DNA of 22,596 bases from Chara braunii (GCA_003427395.1 BFEA01000419.1:363622-386217), one strand, 5' to 3'. Counted from the first letter of the stretch, positions 1 to 10,708 are shown. A program made the numbers and translations. The notes: generated from the sequence alone by a model not told the origin.

Positions 1-942
1 CGAGACCCTATGTCTGGAATCTGACAGAGTCAATCTACTGACAGTGTCTGAAAGCCGGACCAAGTCATCTGACCAAGACGACGACTGCTGCCCCCAAACC
101 CCATGCCTTCCCCAACTAGTATACCTATGCATGTCGCTCCATCTATTGGTGGGGAGCTGCACCTGCTGGAAACTGGGTCCAGCGTCCCACTGGATACATT
201 AGTGAAAGAGTTGATAATTGAGAGCTATGCCTCTTCCCCCAAACGTAGGAGTCAGATGATCTTAAAACACTAGCCCTGTTACCACACTATCTCCTTCTTC
301 TCCTTACCCGTCTCTCATCTTCGAAATGGATAATGCCTCTTCCCCTCTTGTGAGCACCAAATTCTCTCAAATCCACTAGCTTGTATTCCACCCTGATCAG
401 ATGAGTCCTCAATCATTACCGAACCATGACCATGGGACTAAAAAACCTGGTTGTGAAGGAAACGGGTCTGAGAATTCTGATAAGTGTCTCATTGGGATAC
501 TTGGATCTACCACCAACCATTCCTCAAACTTCAGGTAGTATGTATTACTTACACCTTTAGCCTCCTCGCTCTCACTCTCTTTCCTCTTGACCTAGCCAAT
601 TTCCCCCCCTTAAAAACCCCCAAGCCAATTGCGGCCGAATTTTTGAATATGTTTCCGGATTTCACTATCTAGGTGTAAGTGCTGAATTTTATCCTTGACA
701 TTATCCCACTGTGTCCTAATCACTGTTTGAATTTGTTTTTTGATTGAGTCTGTGAATTCATGACCATCCAACCTTGCCCCTTCTATCTCATAGGTGCATC
801 TTTTCCTCTATATGGCCCAGAGTACCCTCTTCTTCCAATCGTGAATAGGTTATGTGTGAACTCATCATATGGTTCTGGTACCCAAAATTCCAGCAGAATG
901 GCCTTCCAATCTCAGGGCCACTGACAACTGGTTCCCACAACC

Positions 943-1018
943 TCCCAGTGTATCCCAAATCCTATCCCACCATCACAACTTCCCAGTGTATCCCAAATCC
1001 TATCCCACCATCTCCACA
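943..1018. repeat. 38-bp tandem duplication inside the minus-strand LINE
   Basis: TCCCAGTGTATCCCAAATCC and the next 18 bases occur at 943-980 and again from 981, with divergence only near the end of the second copy. The duplication sits just after the zinc-binding domain of the element and helps to disrupt its reading frame. Confidence 0.85.
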
Positions 1019-1272
1019 ACCAAATAGCATTGTAGGAAGATATGTTCAATTGTTTCAAGGATTGTTCTTACTGGAAAAGAAGATGTACAGAAACGACACC
1101 AGGGGAGAGCCTTTTGTTCCAGTGTCGCTCTACCAATCAACCAATCATCTGTAGACAGACATCGGTGTTCAATTTTCCATTGTAAGGAGGCTACTTTGGT
1201 AGGTTTAAATTTCATGTTCCGGAACCATTTAATTGGCTTGAGGACTTCTTTGCTTAAATATAATTGCTTCAT
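1000..1272 (-). pseudogene. LINE ORF2 fragment: reverse transcriptase zinc-binding domain (zf-RVT)
   Basis: A 90-codon open frame without a native start. It contains WKIEHRCLSTDDWLIGR, then PWCRFC and ETIEHIFLQC. This spacing of CxxC and HxxxxC is the zinc-binding domain that follows the reverse transcriptase in plant L1-type elements. The opposite-strand frame over 852-1154 is a shadow. The domain is one block of the larger minus-strand element. Confidence 0.8.
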
Positions 1273-1735
1273 CTATCTGTCCTCTACCCTGTCTTTTATA
1301 TTTATGTTAGGTCTCAACATCCTATATGTCACGGTTGATTTGACAAACAAGGTGTGAAACATTCTCTTATATCTGCGACCTCTTCTTTTTGGTGCAGTCA
1401 AAACCCAGTTATTGGGATCTAGTGCCAAATATTGGGTAGCTGGGCTTAAAAGCCAACCATTTGTCGTTATGCTTTATGATTCTGATTTTAAAAACTTGCT
1501 TCCCATCAACCCATCTAGTATCCTCCTTAGGATTAGGTTCTATTGTATAATCATGTGCTAACCTTTATAGGGCCAACAAGATTTTACCATTGGGATTCAT
1601 TTGTAATATATTTTCAATCAAAGCAGCTTGATTTAATATGAACACCCAATCTCCATCTTCCAGCTTAGGTCCTTTTTTTAGGATCCTAATTCAGTCCAAG
1701 GGGATCAATTCAATGACTTGGTTTAGTGCTTCCAC

Positions 1736-2050
1736 TTAATGATGACAATATCGTAACTGTCTCTGCAACTCATCTGATGATATCCAATCCTTAGTATCCC
1801 TATTCCAAATGTCTTTGATGCGCAGGATACCCTTCCTAATCCAGCTTTTCCACGGTGAGTCCATACAATGGAGTACGTATCTTTGTGAGTTCCTAATCCA
1901 ACCATTATTGAATAGAGATTGTCGACACACTTCTTCCAATTTGTCTGGAGCCACCTTATCTGGTAGGGGAAACTTTCCCCAAGTTTTTAATAGGTTAGGC
2001 CAAAACTTGCCTATTACAAACTCCGGGTATGATATGAGCATCTTCTGCAA
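1736..2050 (-). pseudogene. LINE ORF2 fragment between RT core and zinc-binding domain
   Basis: A 104-codon frame on the minus strand with NGWIRNSQRYVLHCMDSPW and KGILRIKDIWNRDTKDW. The pattern of a polar segment followed by W...GI..I.DIW matches the connection region upstream of zf-RVT in L1-like ORF2 proteins. It has lost its catalytic core upstream. It is colinear with the domain at 1000-1272. Confidence 0.65.
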
Positions 2051-2139
2051 GAGCGCTCTCTTCTTTCATGGCCCTGTTCCATTGGTGGGGGGGGAGCAAT
2101 GCTGTTGAGAAACGGGTTCAGTTGTCCCCTGGTAGAATC

Positions 2140-3060
2140 TAAACAACTACGTATGATAGTGCCTTCAGCTTATGGGGGGCAACATTGATTCCCTGTAAGA
2201 AACAAGGACTGAACTACCAATGCTTTGCCCATACATTGGTCGTGGGTCGTTTTTGTGCACATGCGATGCTCTAACCTCACGCCCTGCTCAATTTTGCTTG
2301 TCGGAGTGACTAGTAAAGAGCGGAAAGAGACCGGAAAGCAACAAAATGGGGTGTGCTAAGGATTTTTGGAAAATTGTGTGTGGAGACATTGAAAAAACTG
2401 AAATCTCATGTGTGATCCCCCATATGGAGCAGTGAACAAATGCGGGAAAGGGTAGTGGAGGGTCCCGACCACTATCTAATCTAAAACATATCTTTGAACT
2501 TCATCGTGTCAATGCGACGTCTTTTTCCTAGTCGAAAAGGAGAAGGAATGCACATCGGATCTCAGTTTCGGACAATGGATCGAAGACGTTCGTCGCCCAG
2601 CTCAGAATCTGAGTTAGATGACCACAGTCTCACTACTTTCTCTTCGAACTCCTCCTTTCCACGTGTCTGCTACTTGAACCCTTGGGCTTGAAAGCGCTCC
2701 AAGCGGTGAAAATGGCTCCACAGGGTGTGAGACGAATGGGAAGCAACTGCCGGCCGCGGGATGACGCTTAACTTGTTAAAGAGGAGCAATACGGAGTACG
2801 GACGAAAATAAGTATCAACAATCACAAAACCTGAGTTAACAAATCCTAAGCACAGTGTGTCTGATGGGAAGTGATAAGGACGACCGACTCAGATCTTGAC
2901 GACGATATCTCAAACATCTCATTCGTAGATACGCGGCCTATTCTCTTTGTACGGGAAAGGTCGTGGGCAGGGAGGTTCGAAAAGTCAGTGCCTGAATGAC
3001 TCTGCTAGGTCAGTCCATATGACCGATATGCACACATCCACCATTCACAAAACAAAGTGA
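2140..3060. other. Unassigned intergenic sequence
   Basis: No recognisable gene or element. Open frames are short and lack similarity to families known to me. Base composition is mixed, without strong simple repeats. Confidence 0.4.
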
Positions 3061-3076
3061 TCATTTCTTATCAATT

Positions 3077-3316
3077 TTGGGGTTCACCTGTGTGTTGGAA
3101 ATCAAGCAATTCGATGTGACTTTCACACCCGATATCCCGCCGTGGAGGGGGATCCCCAGGAAACTGATGGACGAGTTCAAGAAGAAGTTTTTTGAGCAAG
3201 CAATCACAAGTTCTTTAAACGAAAGGAGTAAAGATAAGGATATGTATCGAGTGAAATCAACAAAAGTACTCGGGTTGTTGCATGGGATAAACATTCCCTT
3301 CGAAGGGACACACTAA
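3077..3316 (+). pseudogene. Unidentified ORF fragment
   Basis: A 79-codon open frame that begins at a TTG, not an ATG, so any start must lie elsewhere. The predicted peptide looks protein-like rather than low-complexity (for example TPDIPPWRGIPRKLMDEF, then a lysine/glutamate-rich helix and KVLGLLHGINIPFEG). I cannot place it in a family. It may be a broken transposon exon or chance. Confidence 0.2.
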
Positions 3317-4249
3317 CAAGAAGAGTAAAGATCTTCATGGGTGGAGCAACTTTAAGGGATACCCATTCCAAAACCCTTCAATTGAATTGGGAAGAGTCGT
3401 TCATTCTAAATGAACCTTAGGCAGAGAGGCCGGAGAAGTGGAGATCATTAGTCCGGAGGGTTTCGTCTTCGGAATCGACAGAGGTGCGATGAATCTCCTC
3501 GTTACACTATTTTCTGCATGTAGAAGATTGTTCCGAGAGACGAACTGACTGGGTTGATTGAGAGCGCGAAAAACGTTTACGACAAAATCTTTAAATTGAG
3601 AAAAGTAAAAGAAAGTTGCATACTTTGATCCGAAAGAAAGAAAGAGAAGCCTGAGAGAGACAGTTATTTTGTCAAATGACCATCGTCGACTTTTACGTTT
3701 CAACGATCCTCGTCTGACGAGATCTTGACAGAAGAGCGAGATGTGGGACGCAACTCAAAACCACACTTATACATGAATTATCATTGCAAAACAAGACATG
3801 TGAACATTCATTTAGTCATACACCCATAGACAGGGAGGATGAGGAGGAAAATATACACTTGCATAATTCAGGAAGGAAAAACTGACATTTCGCCATGCAA
3901 ATTAATTCAAAAAATAGCAGGGAGAAGAACAAGGAGACAAAGCGCAACGCCTTTCGCTCTCGAGCTGTGGCCCTAGGCCATCCAACCAACCATCCACACA
4001 CCTTTCCTTGCTTGAGCACTAACGATCCCGACCGCTACGTACCCAACTCTAGAACCCCGCGATCGTCGCCCCATCTGCTAAACTACTACGCAGATTCGCC
4101 CGGAACGTGCAGTCTGTCGCAGTGATTCAGTGCACAAGCCCGCAAAGTTGCAGTTGACTCGTCGGGAATTTTCGACTCGCTGATTACCACCTCATCTAAC
4201 CGCTACTCCACCAGAGTTTATCGATGTATTGTGAGAGGGCAATTACCAG
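3317..4249. other. Unassigned intergenic sequence
   Basis: No gene, RNA or repeat that I can support. Frames on both strands are short and overlap one another as shadows. Confidence 0.4.
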
Positions 4250-4755
4250 ATGATTGCTAGATTTATAGTTGCGGAAAAGATGGAAAGAGAATGCGGAGAA
4301 GGGATAAAAGACGAAGAAGATGAGAAAATGGAAGACGTACTAAGGGGCCAAGTTGATTTGCTCGGAGTACCTCGTAGCCAATTGGATCACAGTGTGAGGG
4401 GTTCTTACACTCTGTCGTCCGACTTCTACGATTGCTTGGGGGAACGACACAACCTTCCTACGCGTAGATGAAGGCGGAAAATGAGGTTACGAAAGACAAG
4501 GTGGAACAAAAAGAAAGAAATAGCGCAAAGAGAGGGAGGAGAAGACAGTTACAACTTGGCGCTAATGGCACAAAGAAAGGGGTTGGTGGAGCGAGGAAAG
4601 ATCGCATGCAAGAGCGCAACACAGAAAGATGCATGCGCGTGAAACTAAAAAAGGCACAAAAACTGTTATACGAAATGTCAGTGAAGCAGCGCCTTATTCC
4701 TAAAACCAAATTGAAATTGAAAAGTTCGAAAGAAAATTTCACGCGCGAAGTCTAA
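4250..4755 (+). other. Two overlapping short ATG-started ORFs in purine-rich DNA
   Basis: The first ORF (4250-4471) starts with ATG and is acidic (DEEDEKMED). The second (4468-4755) starts at an overlapping ATGA and is strongly basic (KRGRRR, KTKLKLKSSK). Both compositions follow from the AG-rich strand, so the frames may be open by chance. No domain was recognised and the TGA overlap is not expected to be meaningful in a eukaryote. Confidence 0.15.
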
Positions 4756-5500
4756 AACGCACAAATTCCTATGCCTATTCCTATTCTATCGTCCATCAAC
4801 AAAACTTCCACGGGACTTGCAAGGGTATATTTCAAATGTGCATGCACAAGGAAATGATTCGTTGCTGAGCATTCCAATGGGCACCCGTGATTTCCGGACT
4901 TTTGAGGAAAAAGAATTCTGAGCGCTTGTAAATCGTACGTAAAAGTACAGCAAAATACAAGGAAAATTCCAAAAATTGAAAAAACGAAAAGAGAAGTCTT
5001 AGATTGGCCGACGTGGCTCGTGCATCGGGGCCCATCAAGGACAAGGCTTGCGAGCAGCGAGAGGCCAAACCCACGACCGAGACATGCTGAAACCGACATT
5101 ACCATCCACTGAAATTGCAACCTGGATCAGGTAGAGGACTGGAACTGGATTAGATCAACCCCGGTCATTCAGAAGGCAATGAAAAAGAGGAAGGGGCTCA
5201 GGAGCTTGCTCATGCTCAGAAGTTGGTGCGTCACACGTGCGCCGCAACTTTCGAGCCCTGTCTGCCTTGATAAATTTCATCAAAGATCATGGTCTCGTCT
5301 ACAACCTCTAAAAGTCACAGTGAGGGGGCCGCGGCTGATGTATGGGTCAAGTACTGCTGGTTTAACTGCTGCTCTTCTTTACCCCCCTCATTTTCTTTGA
5401 TGAGATATGAGCAACCTGTACCGTAAGTTAGAGTCTTGGTCCCTCACCGCACTACTCGCCTTCTGAATGAATCTGACCATGGGATTAGTCATTGCCACCA
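4756..5500. other. Unassigned sequence upstream of the plus-strand LINE
   Basis: No feature recognised. The last part could be older LINE sequence, but I could not align it with the minus-strand copy. Confidence 0.35.
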
Positions 5501-5735
5501 TGTGGAGGACCGCTTGGAGGATCTGATTGAGACTGTTCCACTAGCATGGTATCAAACCCTCAAACAAGGGCCCTCCTTCAAATAAGGAGAATGGGTAGTG
5601 ACCAAGGACGTACCGCCACGTATTGGTCAAGTCCATATGGTAGACCCTCGAATGGTCCTGGTGGAGTATTATGCGTGTACATGAAACAAAGCACTAGAAG
5701 GAAGCACAACCCCCTTCGAATGGGTAGAAAAATCC

Positions 5736-6077
5736 TTGGTCCATTGGATTCGGGCAATGGAAGGGAACGGGGAGAAGGTGGTTTATCAACCGCAATGGGC
5801 AGTTCATGAATTGCCTCTGGACCCAAGGAAATGGACTTGGCTGCTCCAGCAGGAAAAGGGGGGAGGTGCAATAGGCCATATAGCCCTTTACCGTCTGTCT
5901 GTTAAATCCACCTATAGGATGCTCAGGCCCAAGAGGAATTTAAGGGATGTGGTTATAGATCGCCGGGTCAGTCAGTTAAATGTGGACCGCTCCCTCCTAA
6001 TGTCGATCCGCTGGTTTAGAGACAAAAAATCTAAATCTGCGAAAACCTCTTCCGTGCAGTGCAGCAGTGGCATATAG
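5736..6077 (+). pseudogene. LINE ORF2 C-terminal fragment (plus-strand copy)
   Basis: Longest open stretch of the plus-strand LINE. It starts at TTG and is really a continuation of the frame from about 5510. It contains LVHWIRAMEGNGEKVVYQ and SVKSTYRMLRPKRNLRDVV. The last residues after about 6055 are out of frame; the true continuation is the zinc-binding block in the neighbouring frame. Confidence 0.65.
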
Positions 6078-7300
6078 TGCACCGTTGCCTGCCCACAAAT
6101 GACTGGTTAATAGACCGCACCACCCTGGAGCAGAGGGGACTGGCGCTGCCATGGTGTCAACGATGTCTACACATGTTTCCCCCTCATAAGAGGGAATAAA
6201 GCATTGAGCATATTTTCATGCAATGCCCAATAGCTCAGTTTATGTGGCGGTGGTGGGTTCGTGTCTGGCGAAAGATAGTGACTGAAATTCCCTGGCCATG
6301 GTCATGGCGGGCCATCTTGGTAGGCCACTGACCCTTGGAAGGAGAAGGTTCGGCCTTTGATGAGAACAATGCATATTCTGGTTGGGTAGGAGGGCGGTGA
6401 TGTAGGCTCTCTGGTGGCAGAGGTGCGTTCTGGCCCTGGAGAAGGTGAGAACAGAGGGGGTAGAAATCGTCAAACAAATTCAACAACAGGTACAACTAAC
6501 TCTCTTACGGAAATGGTCTGACACGAGGTCACAACTGGGTCTTTTCACACAAATCACAGACGTTAGGAGAGTAATTACAACATTTTGCATGGACAAGTTG
6601 GGAGGAGAAAGGGAGGGATGGGTAACAAAGGTCACATGGGGAGGGGACAGGGCTGGTGGATCACGAGATTTGGAAGACATGAGGGATTACAAGTTAGTAT
6701 TCAAGGTATGGATTCATGTGGAACCCTCATTCCCCCTGCGCCCCCCCATAAATTTCCCATACCCTTTTCCTTTCCATGCTCTCTCTTTGACGGATATTCT
6801 GGCATAAACGATGGTTTTTCAAAAAAAAAAAAAAATCTTTTGAGTTTTTTACCCTGGGGCAAGAAAGGGGACTAAAGGAGGTTCCACTGGTGCCCCCGAG
6901 TGGCTCCTTCCGTTTTTCTTCCGCATGGCACCCAAGCAGACAATGGGACGCTGGACCCATTTTTCATCTTGCATGGATTCAATGGAGTCAATATGGCTCG
7001 AAGGAAGGGAGAAACTAAATTGTTGCGATGTATCTGGGGCCGGTTTTTAAGGTGAAGAGGTTCCCCCTTCCTCCCAATATCCTGCTCAGTCAATCCCCTG
7101 GATCCCCTTGGATCCCAGGGTAATCAATGATGGCAGAAACACCTCAAAATGGTTCTCCGATGTACTTCAATTCAAGTCTGTGTAAGGAACGCTGGACCCG
7201 CTTTCCAGCAGGTGACACTCCCCACTAATAGATGGAGCCTCTCCCCAGGTGCAAATGGTGTGTGCTCTTATCAGCACAACTAACACTGGTGGTGGAGTGT

Positions 7301-7304
<4 letters not shown>

Positions 7305-7332
<28 letters not shown>
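7305..7332 (+). repeat. Poly(A) tail of the plus-strand LINE
   Basis: 28 uninterrupted A residues directly after the LINE 3' region. A long pure tail suggests this insertion is younger than the minus-strand copy, although homopolymers can also expand. Confidence 0.75.
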
Positions 7333-7335
<3 letters not shown>

Positions 7336-7479
7336 CCTGATCCGTTCAAAATGTTGGTATTTTGCAAGTGGTGGGGGAAAGTCATTCATGTACAAAGGTG
7401 TCATTGATGCTCACAGGTTTTAGTTTTACGGATTCCTGAAACTTCTGCAGAGGTCCCTCTTTGGAGAAACTTTATATTA

Positions 7480-8019
7480 GCCGCAACGAAAAAAATTCCC
7501 AAAATTAAATAATCATTTTATAGTAAAATTACATTCTAAATTTTAAATTTTCATTCCATCTTAAAAAATGTTATTCCAATTTTAAAATTTTTCATCTTAC
7601 TTGTAAACTTTCATTCCAAGAATGGGGTATCCCTTCTTATTTGGACTGCATGCTAAAGATGGAATGGAAGTCTGGATGAGTTGAACTTCATGAAATATTT
7701 TAATTGGACTATCATTCTAAGTAAGGATTTTCAATCATAAATAGGTTAATCCAATCTAAATTAGAAGATATTTGTTGTTACAGTAGTAGAATGAAAATTT
7801 AATTAAAGTTTTTCATAAACTCGTCCAGACTCTCATTCCATCTTGAACAAATAGATGCAGTTGGAAGGAAAAAGTCATATTTAGACGATAACTTATCAAA
7901 TAAAACTGAAAATTTTAGAATTTGACGAACATTGGAATGTTAATTTATAAATATGAAGGATTTTTTTTTTATGGAATGTTTTGCCAACTTTCATTTCTCG
8001 TGGGAATTTTTCTGTTGGC
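7480..8019. mobile_element. AT-rich imperfect foldback element (MITE-like)
   Basis: The ends are inverted relatives: GCCGCAACGAAAAAAATTCC at 7480 against the complement of 8001-8019 (GCCAACAGAAAAATTCCCA). Near the middle, 7656-7682 and 7818-7844 are inverted copies with 24 of 27 matches, and similarity extends through the AT-rich arms. There is no coding capacity. A non-autonomous foldback transposon or MITE fits best. Target-site duplications were not identified. Confidence 0.55.
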
Positions 8020-8167
8020 TGCCTATTTCAGTTTGTAGAGTCCTGGGAAGCCCTGTTATCTCAAAAAAGGAGGGAAATGGGGGGAAGCTAGAATTGGAGG
8101 CTGGAAGGTAGTAAGGGGGCTCTCAACAGAGGAAGGTTGTTTGTTAAGGTAAGTAGGTTAGAAGGAC

Positions 8168-8906
8168 GATGCTGGGACGACACAGGCTAGTGCTGGAGCT
8201 TTTGCTCTGTGACCTAGGGGAGCTTGAGGCCTGTGGAGTTATGCCGAGGGTGGAAGGCATAACCAGACCGCCCGACGTCGTCGGCGCCGGGGTATTGACC
8301 CTGTAACCTATTTAGGGGTTTGCCGCTAAGGGAACTGTCGAGGGAGGAAGGCACTTCCTGTTCGTCAGAACTAGGTTGGTCGATACGAGGGAGGGTTGTG
8401 GTGCCCTATTACCTTAGCAGAAGGGGGTATGAAATCAAGTGAGTTCTGGTACGAGGACTGAAAGCCTGGACCGACGTTCCGTCGATTGAGGGGGGGAGTT
8501 TAGGAAAGTAAGCAGTTTCATTCGACCCCTCGCTCTCATTTTTGTCCTAGCTTTTTTGTTTTTTTCAATTTTACTCTTAAAAAAAAATGTTGGCCGTTTG
8601 GTGGTCCTTAGAATGTCTTGAGGACTTTGGGATTCTTATCAACTCATCCTTGGTGGCTTCGAAGTCTGTTATACTTAGTGATCTGCGGCTGTTTGATGCC
8701 AGAACAACGCTGGCCGGTGCTGGGGTGTTGCCGTGTAACCTGCTGATGCAGGAGCGTGAGGCCTGGTAGAGAGATCTGGAGATGCTTTGGGGTGGCCATT
8801 CCATGGGACAACCAAGGGTTGTTGCCAGGACGACGCTGGTCGGAGCTGGGGTGAGTTGTGTTGCCCTGTAACCCAGCGGGATGTGGGGGTGTGAGGCCTG
8901 GAAGAG
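8168..8906 (+). repeat. Four diverged copies of an unrecognised 55-90 bp repeat
   Basis: Copies start near 8168, 8273, 8695 and 8818. Shared blocks are GACGACGCTGGTCGG, GCTGGGGTG, TTGCCCTGTAACC and GTGAGGCCTGG. Spacing between copies is irregular, so this is not a simple tandem array. No coding frame or RNA family was recognised. Confidence 0.55.
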
Positions 8907-9345
8907 CTCGGCAGGAAGTAAGACGGTTTTGGAGAACTTTGGAAGGGTTTGTTAGGGACTTCGAGGTTTTCGGAGCATTTGTAGGACCTCCACGGTCTAT
9001 TCCCAGGCCTCCCGAATTACTGCTAGTGTTCTTAGGTATCTCAAAAAGAGAACGAGGTGAGTGGGAGAAGGAGATGGTGGGATATCACGCGTCCTACTAG
9101 TGAGGGGGCTACTAGGTAGGATGGGAATACGGTATAGCAGCAGCGGAGATGGTGGCTCTGCTGCAGTAAGTCTTACAGGAGTGAGGTAAAGAGGATGGAG
9201 GGGGGGGGGGTTCTGAGTCGTTTTCTGAATTCCGCTTATTTCTGAAGTTTGTCGTAGTCATTTCCTAAGCAGCTCCAATTTTTTCTGAGCCAAAGCCGGG
9301 TAATGCCCCCGGATTCTCAATTTTCAAAATTCTATGTAAACTTCA
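8907..9345. other. Unassigned, G-rich on the plus strand
   Basis: Contains a run of G near 9199-9210 and no convincing gene. The composition resembles the preceding repeat cluster. Confidence 0.35.
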
Positions 9346-9348
9346 TAT

Positions 9349-9456
9349 GGGACGCTGGGCCTGGTTCCCAGCACGTGCTGCTCCCCACAAATAGGCTGGA
9401 GCCTTTTTATTAAAAAAAGAAAAAAAAGAAAAAAAAGAAAAAAAAGAAAAAAAAAA
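9349..9456 (+). mobile_element. LINE-type 3' end with A-rich tail
   Basis: GGGACGCTGGGCC, then GTGCTGCTCCCCAC and AATAGGCTGGAGCC match the 3'-end motif of the LINE copies. An A-rich tail follows, built of about four A8G units and a final A run (9412-9456). No LINE coding sequence was recognised upstream, so it is a very short truncated insertion or a SINE that shares the LINE tail. Confidence 0.55.
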
Positions 9457-9590
9457 AGCTGCCTATTTTAGTTGGTAAGGCACACAATTGTGCATTCAGG
9501 AGGTCTTGGGTTCAGTTCCCATGGGCCTCATGTATGTACCTGGGCATACTTGGTGCCCCCCGTCTAATCTATAGTTAGACCATTCCCCCC
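9457..9590 (+). mobile_element. tRNA-derived SINE, copy 1
   Basis: The first 70 bases resemble a tRNA with pol III promoter boxes: a box A-like TTTTAGTTGGTAAGGC and a box B-like GGGTTCAGTTCCC that can form a T-arm stem. After the tRNA-like head comes ACCTGGGCATACTTGGTGC and GTGCCCCCCGTC, which are shared with copy 2 near 14975. The acceptor stem does not pair convincingly, so this is not a functional tRNA. Confidence 0.6.
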
Positions 9591-9598
9591 CGCGATCA

Positions 9599-9742
9599 CC
9601 AGTGCTTCCTAAAGTTGTGCCGGTTAACGCGCCACAATTTTAGGAAATGTAACGGCCACTACAGGAGCGCCCAAATTCATCCAACTAGAAACGTTTCTAC
9701 TCTATTTTTTTCCGCGGCCGATAGCTAGGCCAAGTACTAATG
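9599..9742. mobile_element. Small MITE-like element with internal hairpin
   Basis: CCAGTGCTT at 9599 and CGATAGCTAGGCCAAGTACT at 9719 resemble the two ends of the element at 16178-16365, and both contain GTTAACGCGCC. An internal hairpin pairs CCTAAAGTTGTG with CCACAATTTTAGG around 9608-9644. The left end matches only over about nine bases. Confidence 0.45.
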
Positions 9743-9890
9743 TTCGGAGGGGGACGGGTACCTGAGGGGAGGCACAGCTGCTGGCCACTGAGATGAAGCT
9801 CTGTCCTGACGCTACGGGCTGACCCCTGGCCGGTATGGCCCACCTGCTGGTGGGTGCAGCTCTGTTGGAAGCTTGAACAGGGGTCCATAC

Positions 9891-9929
9891 GGCTGCTACG
9901 GGGGTTCCGTGGCTGCTGCGGGGTTCCGT
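9891..9929 (+). repeat. 20-bp tandem duplication
   Basis: GGCTGCTACGGGGGTTCCGT at 9891-9910 is followed by GGCTGCTGCGGGGTTCCGT at 9911-9929. Confidence 0.8.
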
Positions 9930-10013
9930 AATAATACTGTAGCCATAAGAGAAACGGCCTGCAAAGGCCGCCCTGTCCAAATTTGACAGGTAATTGAATT
10001 GGTTGGTGGAGAA

Positions 10014-10646
10014 TTAGGCCTGGACCCCACAGGACAAAATCGTGGAAAAGTCCTGTAGAAGATGGCCTGGAAAAACTTTTCAGGGAGTACATCGGAAGAA
10101 AATGGCCGTCTGGAAACTCGATTGTGGGAGGTTCCGGCTGTTTTCGGAGACCCCACCGCGTCGGAAAGGTTGTCCGGAAAAGTGGAGTTCCGTGTTTTCA
10201 CCTTCGTATCGTGGTGTCGTGGCGGCAAGCGAGCATCTTGCGCCGGGATTTTGTGCCATTTCGAGAGGGTAGGGGGGGGGGCATCTCTCTCTTGGAAACT
10301 TCTTCTGGAAAGGGCTGGTCCAACCGTGGTCCGAGCCTGCACGTCCCATGGTCCTTCCGGTCGGTAGACGGACTTTCTGTTGTCACCCACAAACGACTCC
10401 CCGCCAGGACGACTGCTGGAGGGGCGTGGACACCCACGAAGTGGTCTGTCGAAGCAGGGGCGGACATCCATGACCACCGCGCGGTCCATTTGCAGTTTCC
10501 AGACTTTCCAAGCTCCTGGAAACTGCGTTTTCCAGCCTCTCCGGTGGGGTCCCGCCTTTCCCCAGGCGAACTTTTCCAGCCGGGTTTCCATGGAAACCCA
10601 AAGTTGGAAACATTTCTGGGGTTTTTCCTGTGGGGTCCAGGCCTTA
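10014..10646. mobile_element. GC-rich segment bounded by 21-bp inverted repeats
   Basis: 10014-10034 and the complement of 10626-10646 match at 20 of 21 positions (core GGCCTGGACCCCACAGGA). Related inverted pieces lie inside, such as the GGAGACCCCACCG and GGTGGGGTCCC neighbourhoods. Long open frames on both strands (276 codons minus, 193 plus) overlap and look like products of GC-rich composition, since neither shows a known domain. It may be a non-autonomous DNA transposon of about 630 bp. Confidence 0.45.
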
Positions 10647-10708
10647 GCCCCATGACCTTCTATTCTATGCAGGGGAAGACCCAGACCCGCAGATTCAGTT
10701 GTTGAGGG

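Larger units (their letters stand above)
130..2133 (-). mobile_element. Degraded non-LTR retrotransposon (LINE), C-terminal half, minus strand
   Basis: Read on the minus strand, 2050 to 1736 encodes the region after the reverse transcriptase core (WKSWIRKGILRIKDIW, typical of plant L1-like ORF2). About 1735-1560 continues with ELIPLDWIRILKKGP, and 1272 to 1000 encodes the zinc-binding domain (HRCLSTDDWLIGR, ALPWCRFC, IEHIFLQC; CxxC followed by HxxxxC). About 840-650 gives a C-terminal stretch with SIKKQIQ. Several stops and frame changes show it is dead. The GGGACGCTGGACCC 3'-end motif appears at 190-133 and a diverged version at 2133-2076. No poly(A) tail is visible on this strand, so the 3' boundary is unclear. 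The same blocks occur in the same order in the plus-strand copy at 5500-7332. Confidence 0.75.
5500..7332 (+). mobile_element. 5'-truncated LINE of the same family, plus strand, with poly(A) tail
   Basis: The frame from about 5510 carries ETVPLAWYQTLKQGP, GEWVVTKDVPPRIG, LPLDPRKWTWLL and SVKSTYRMLRP. It then shifts frame near 6055 into WHIVHRCLPTNDWLID, LPWCQRC and SIEHIFMQC (zinc-binding domain). A C-terminal block near 6445-6600 includes EIVKQIQQQVQ. Stops at about 5583 and 5670, the frameshift and a stop inside the zinc domain show it is inactive. The 3' region has GGGACGCTGGACCC at 6945 and a fuller 3'-end motif at 7186-7238, followed by 28 A residues at 7305-7332. The 5' part of ORF2 (reverse transcriptase core) is absent, as expected for 5' truncation. 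Confidence 0.78.

Noticed and set aside
943-1018. A CRISPR-like repeat
   Set aside because: Only two adjacent units with no spacers, inside a LINE in a eukaryotic genome.
852-1154. 100-codon plus-strand ORF
   Set aside because: It is the antisense of the LINE zinc-binding domain and includes the 38-bp tandem duplication, which accounts for its repeated peptide.
7480-8019. An organellar DNA insertion because of the high AT content
   Set aside because: No plastid or mitochondrial gene is recognisable, and the inverted structure fits a foldback element.
9457-9530. A functional tRNA gene
   Set aside because: The pol III boxes are present but the acceptor and anticodon arms do not pair properly, and the conserved sequence continues past the tRNA-like part into a body shared with the copy near 14975. 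A SINE explains it better.
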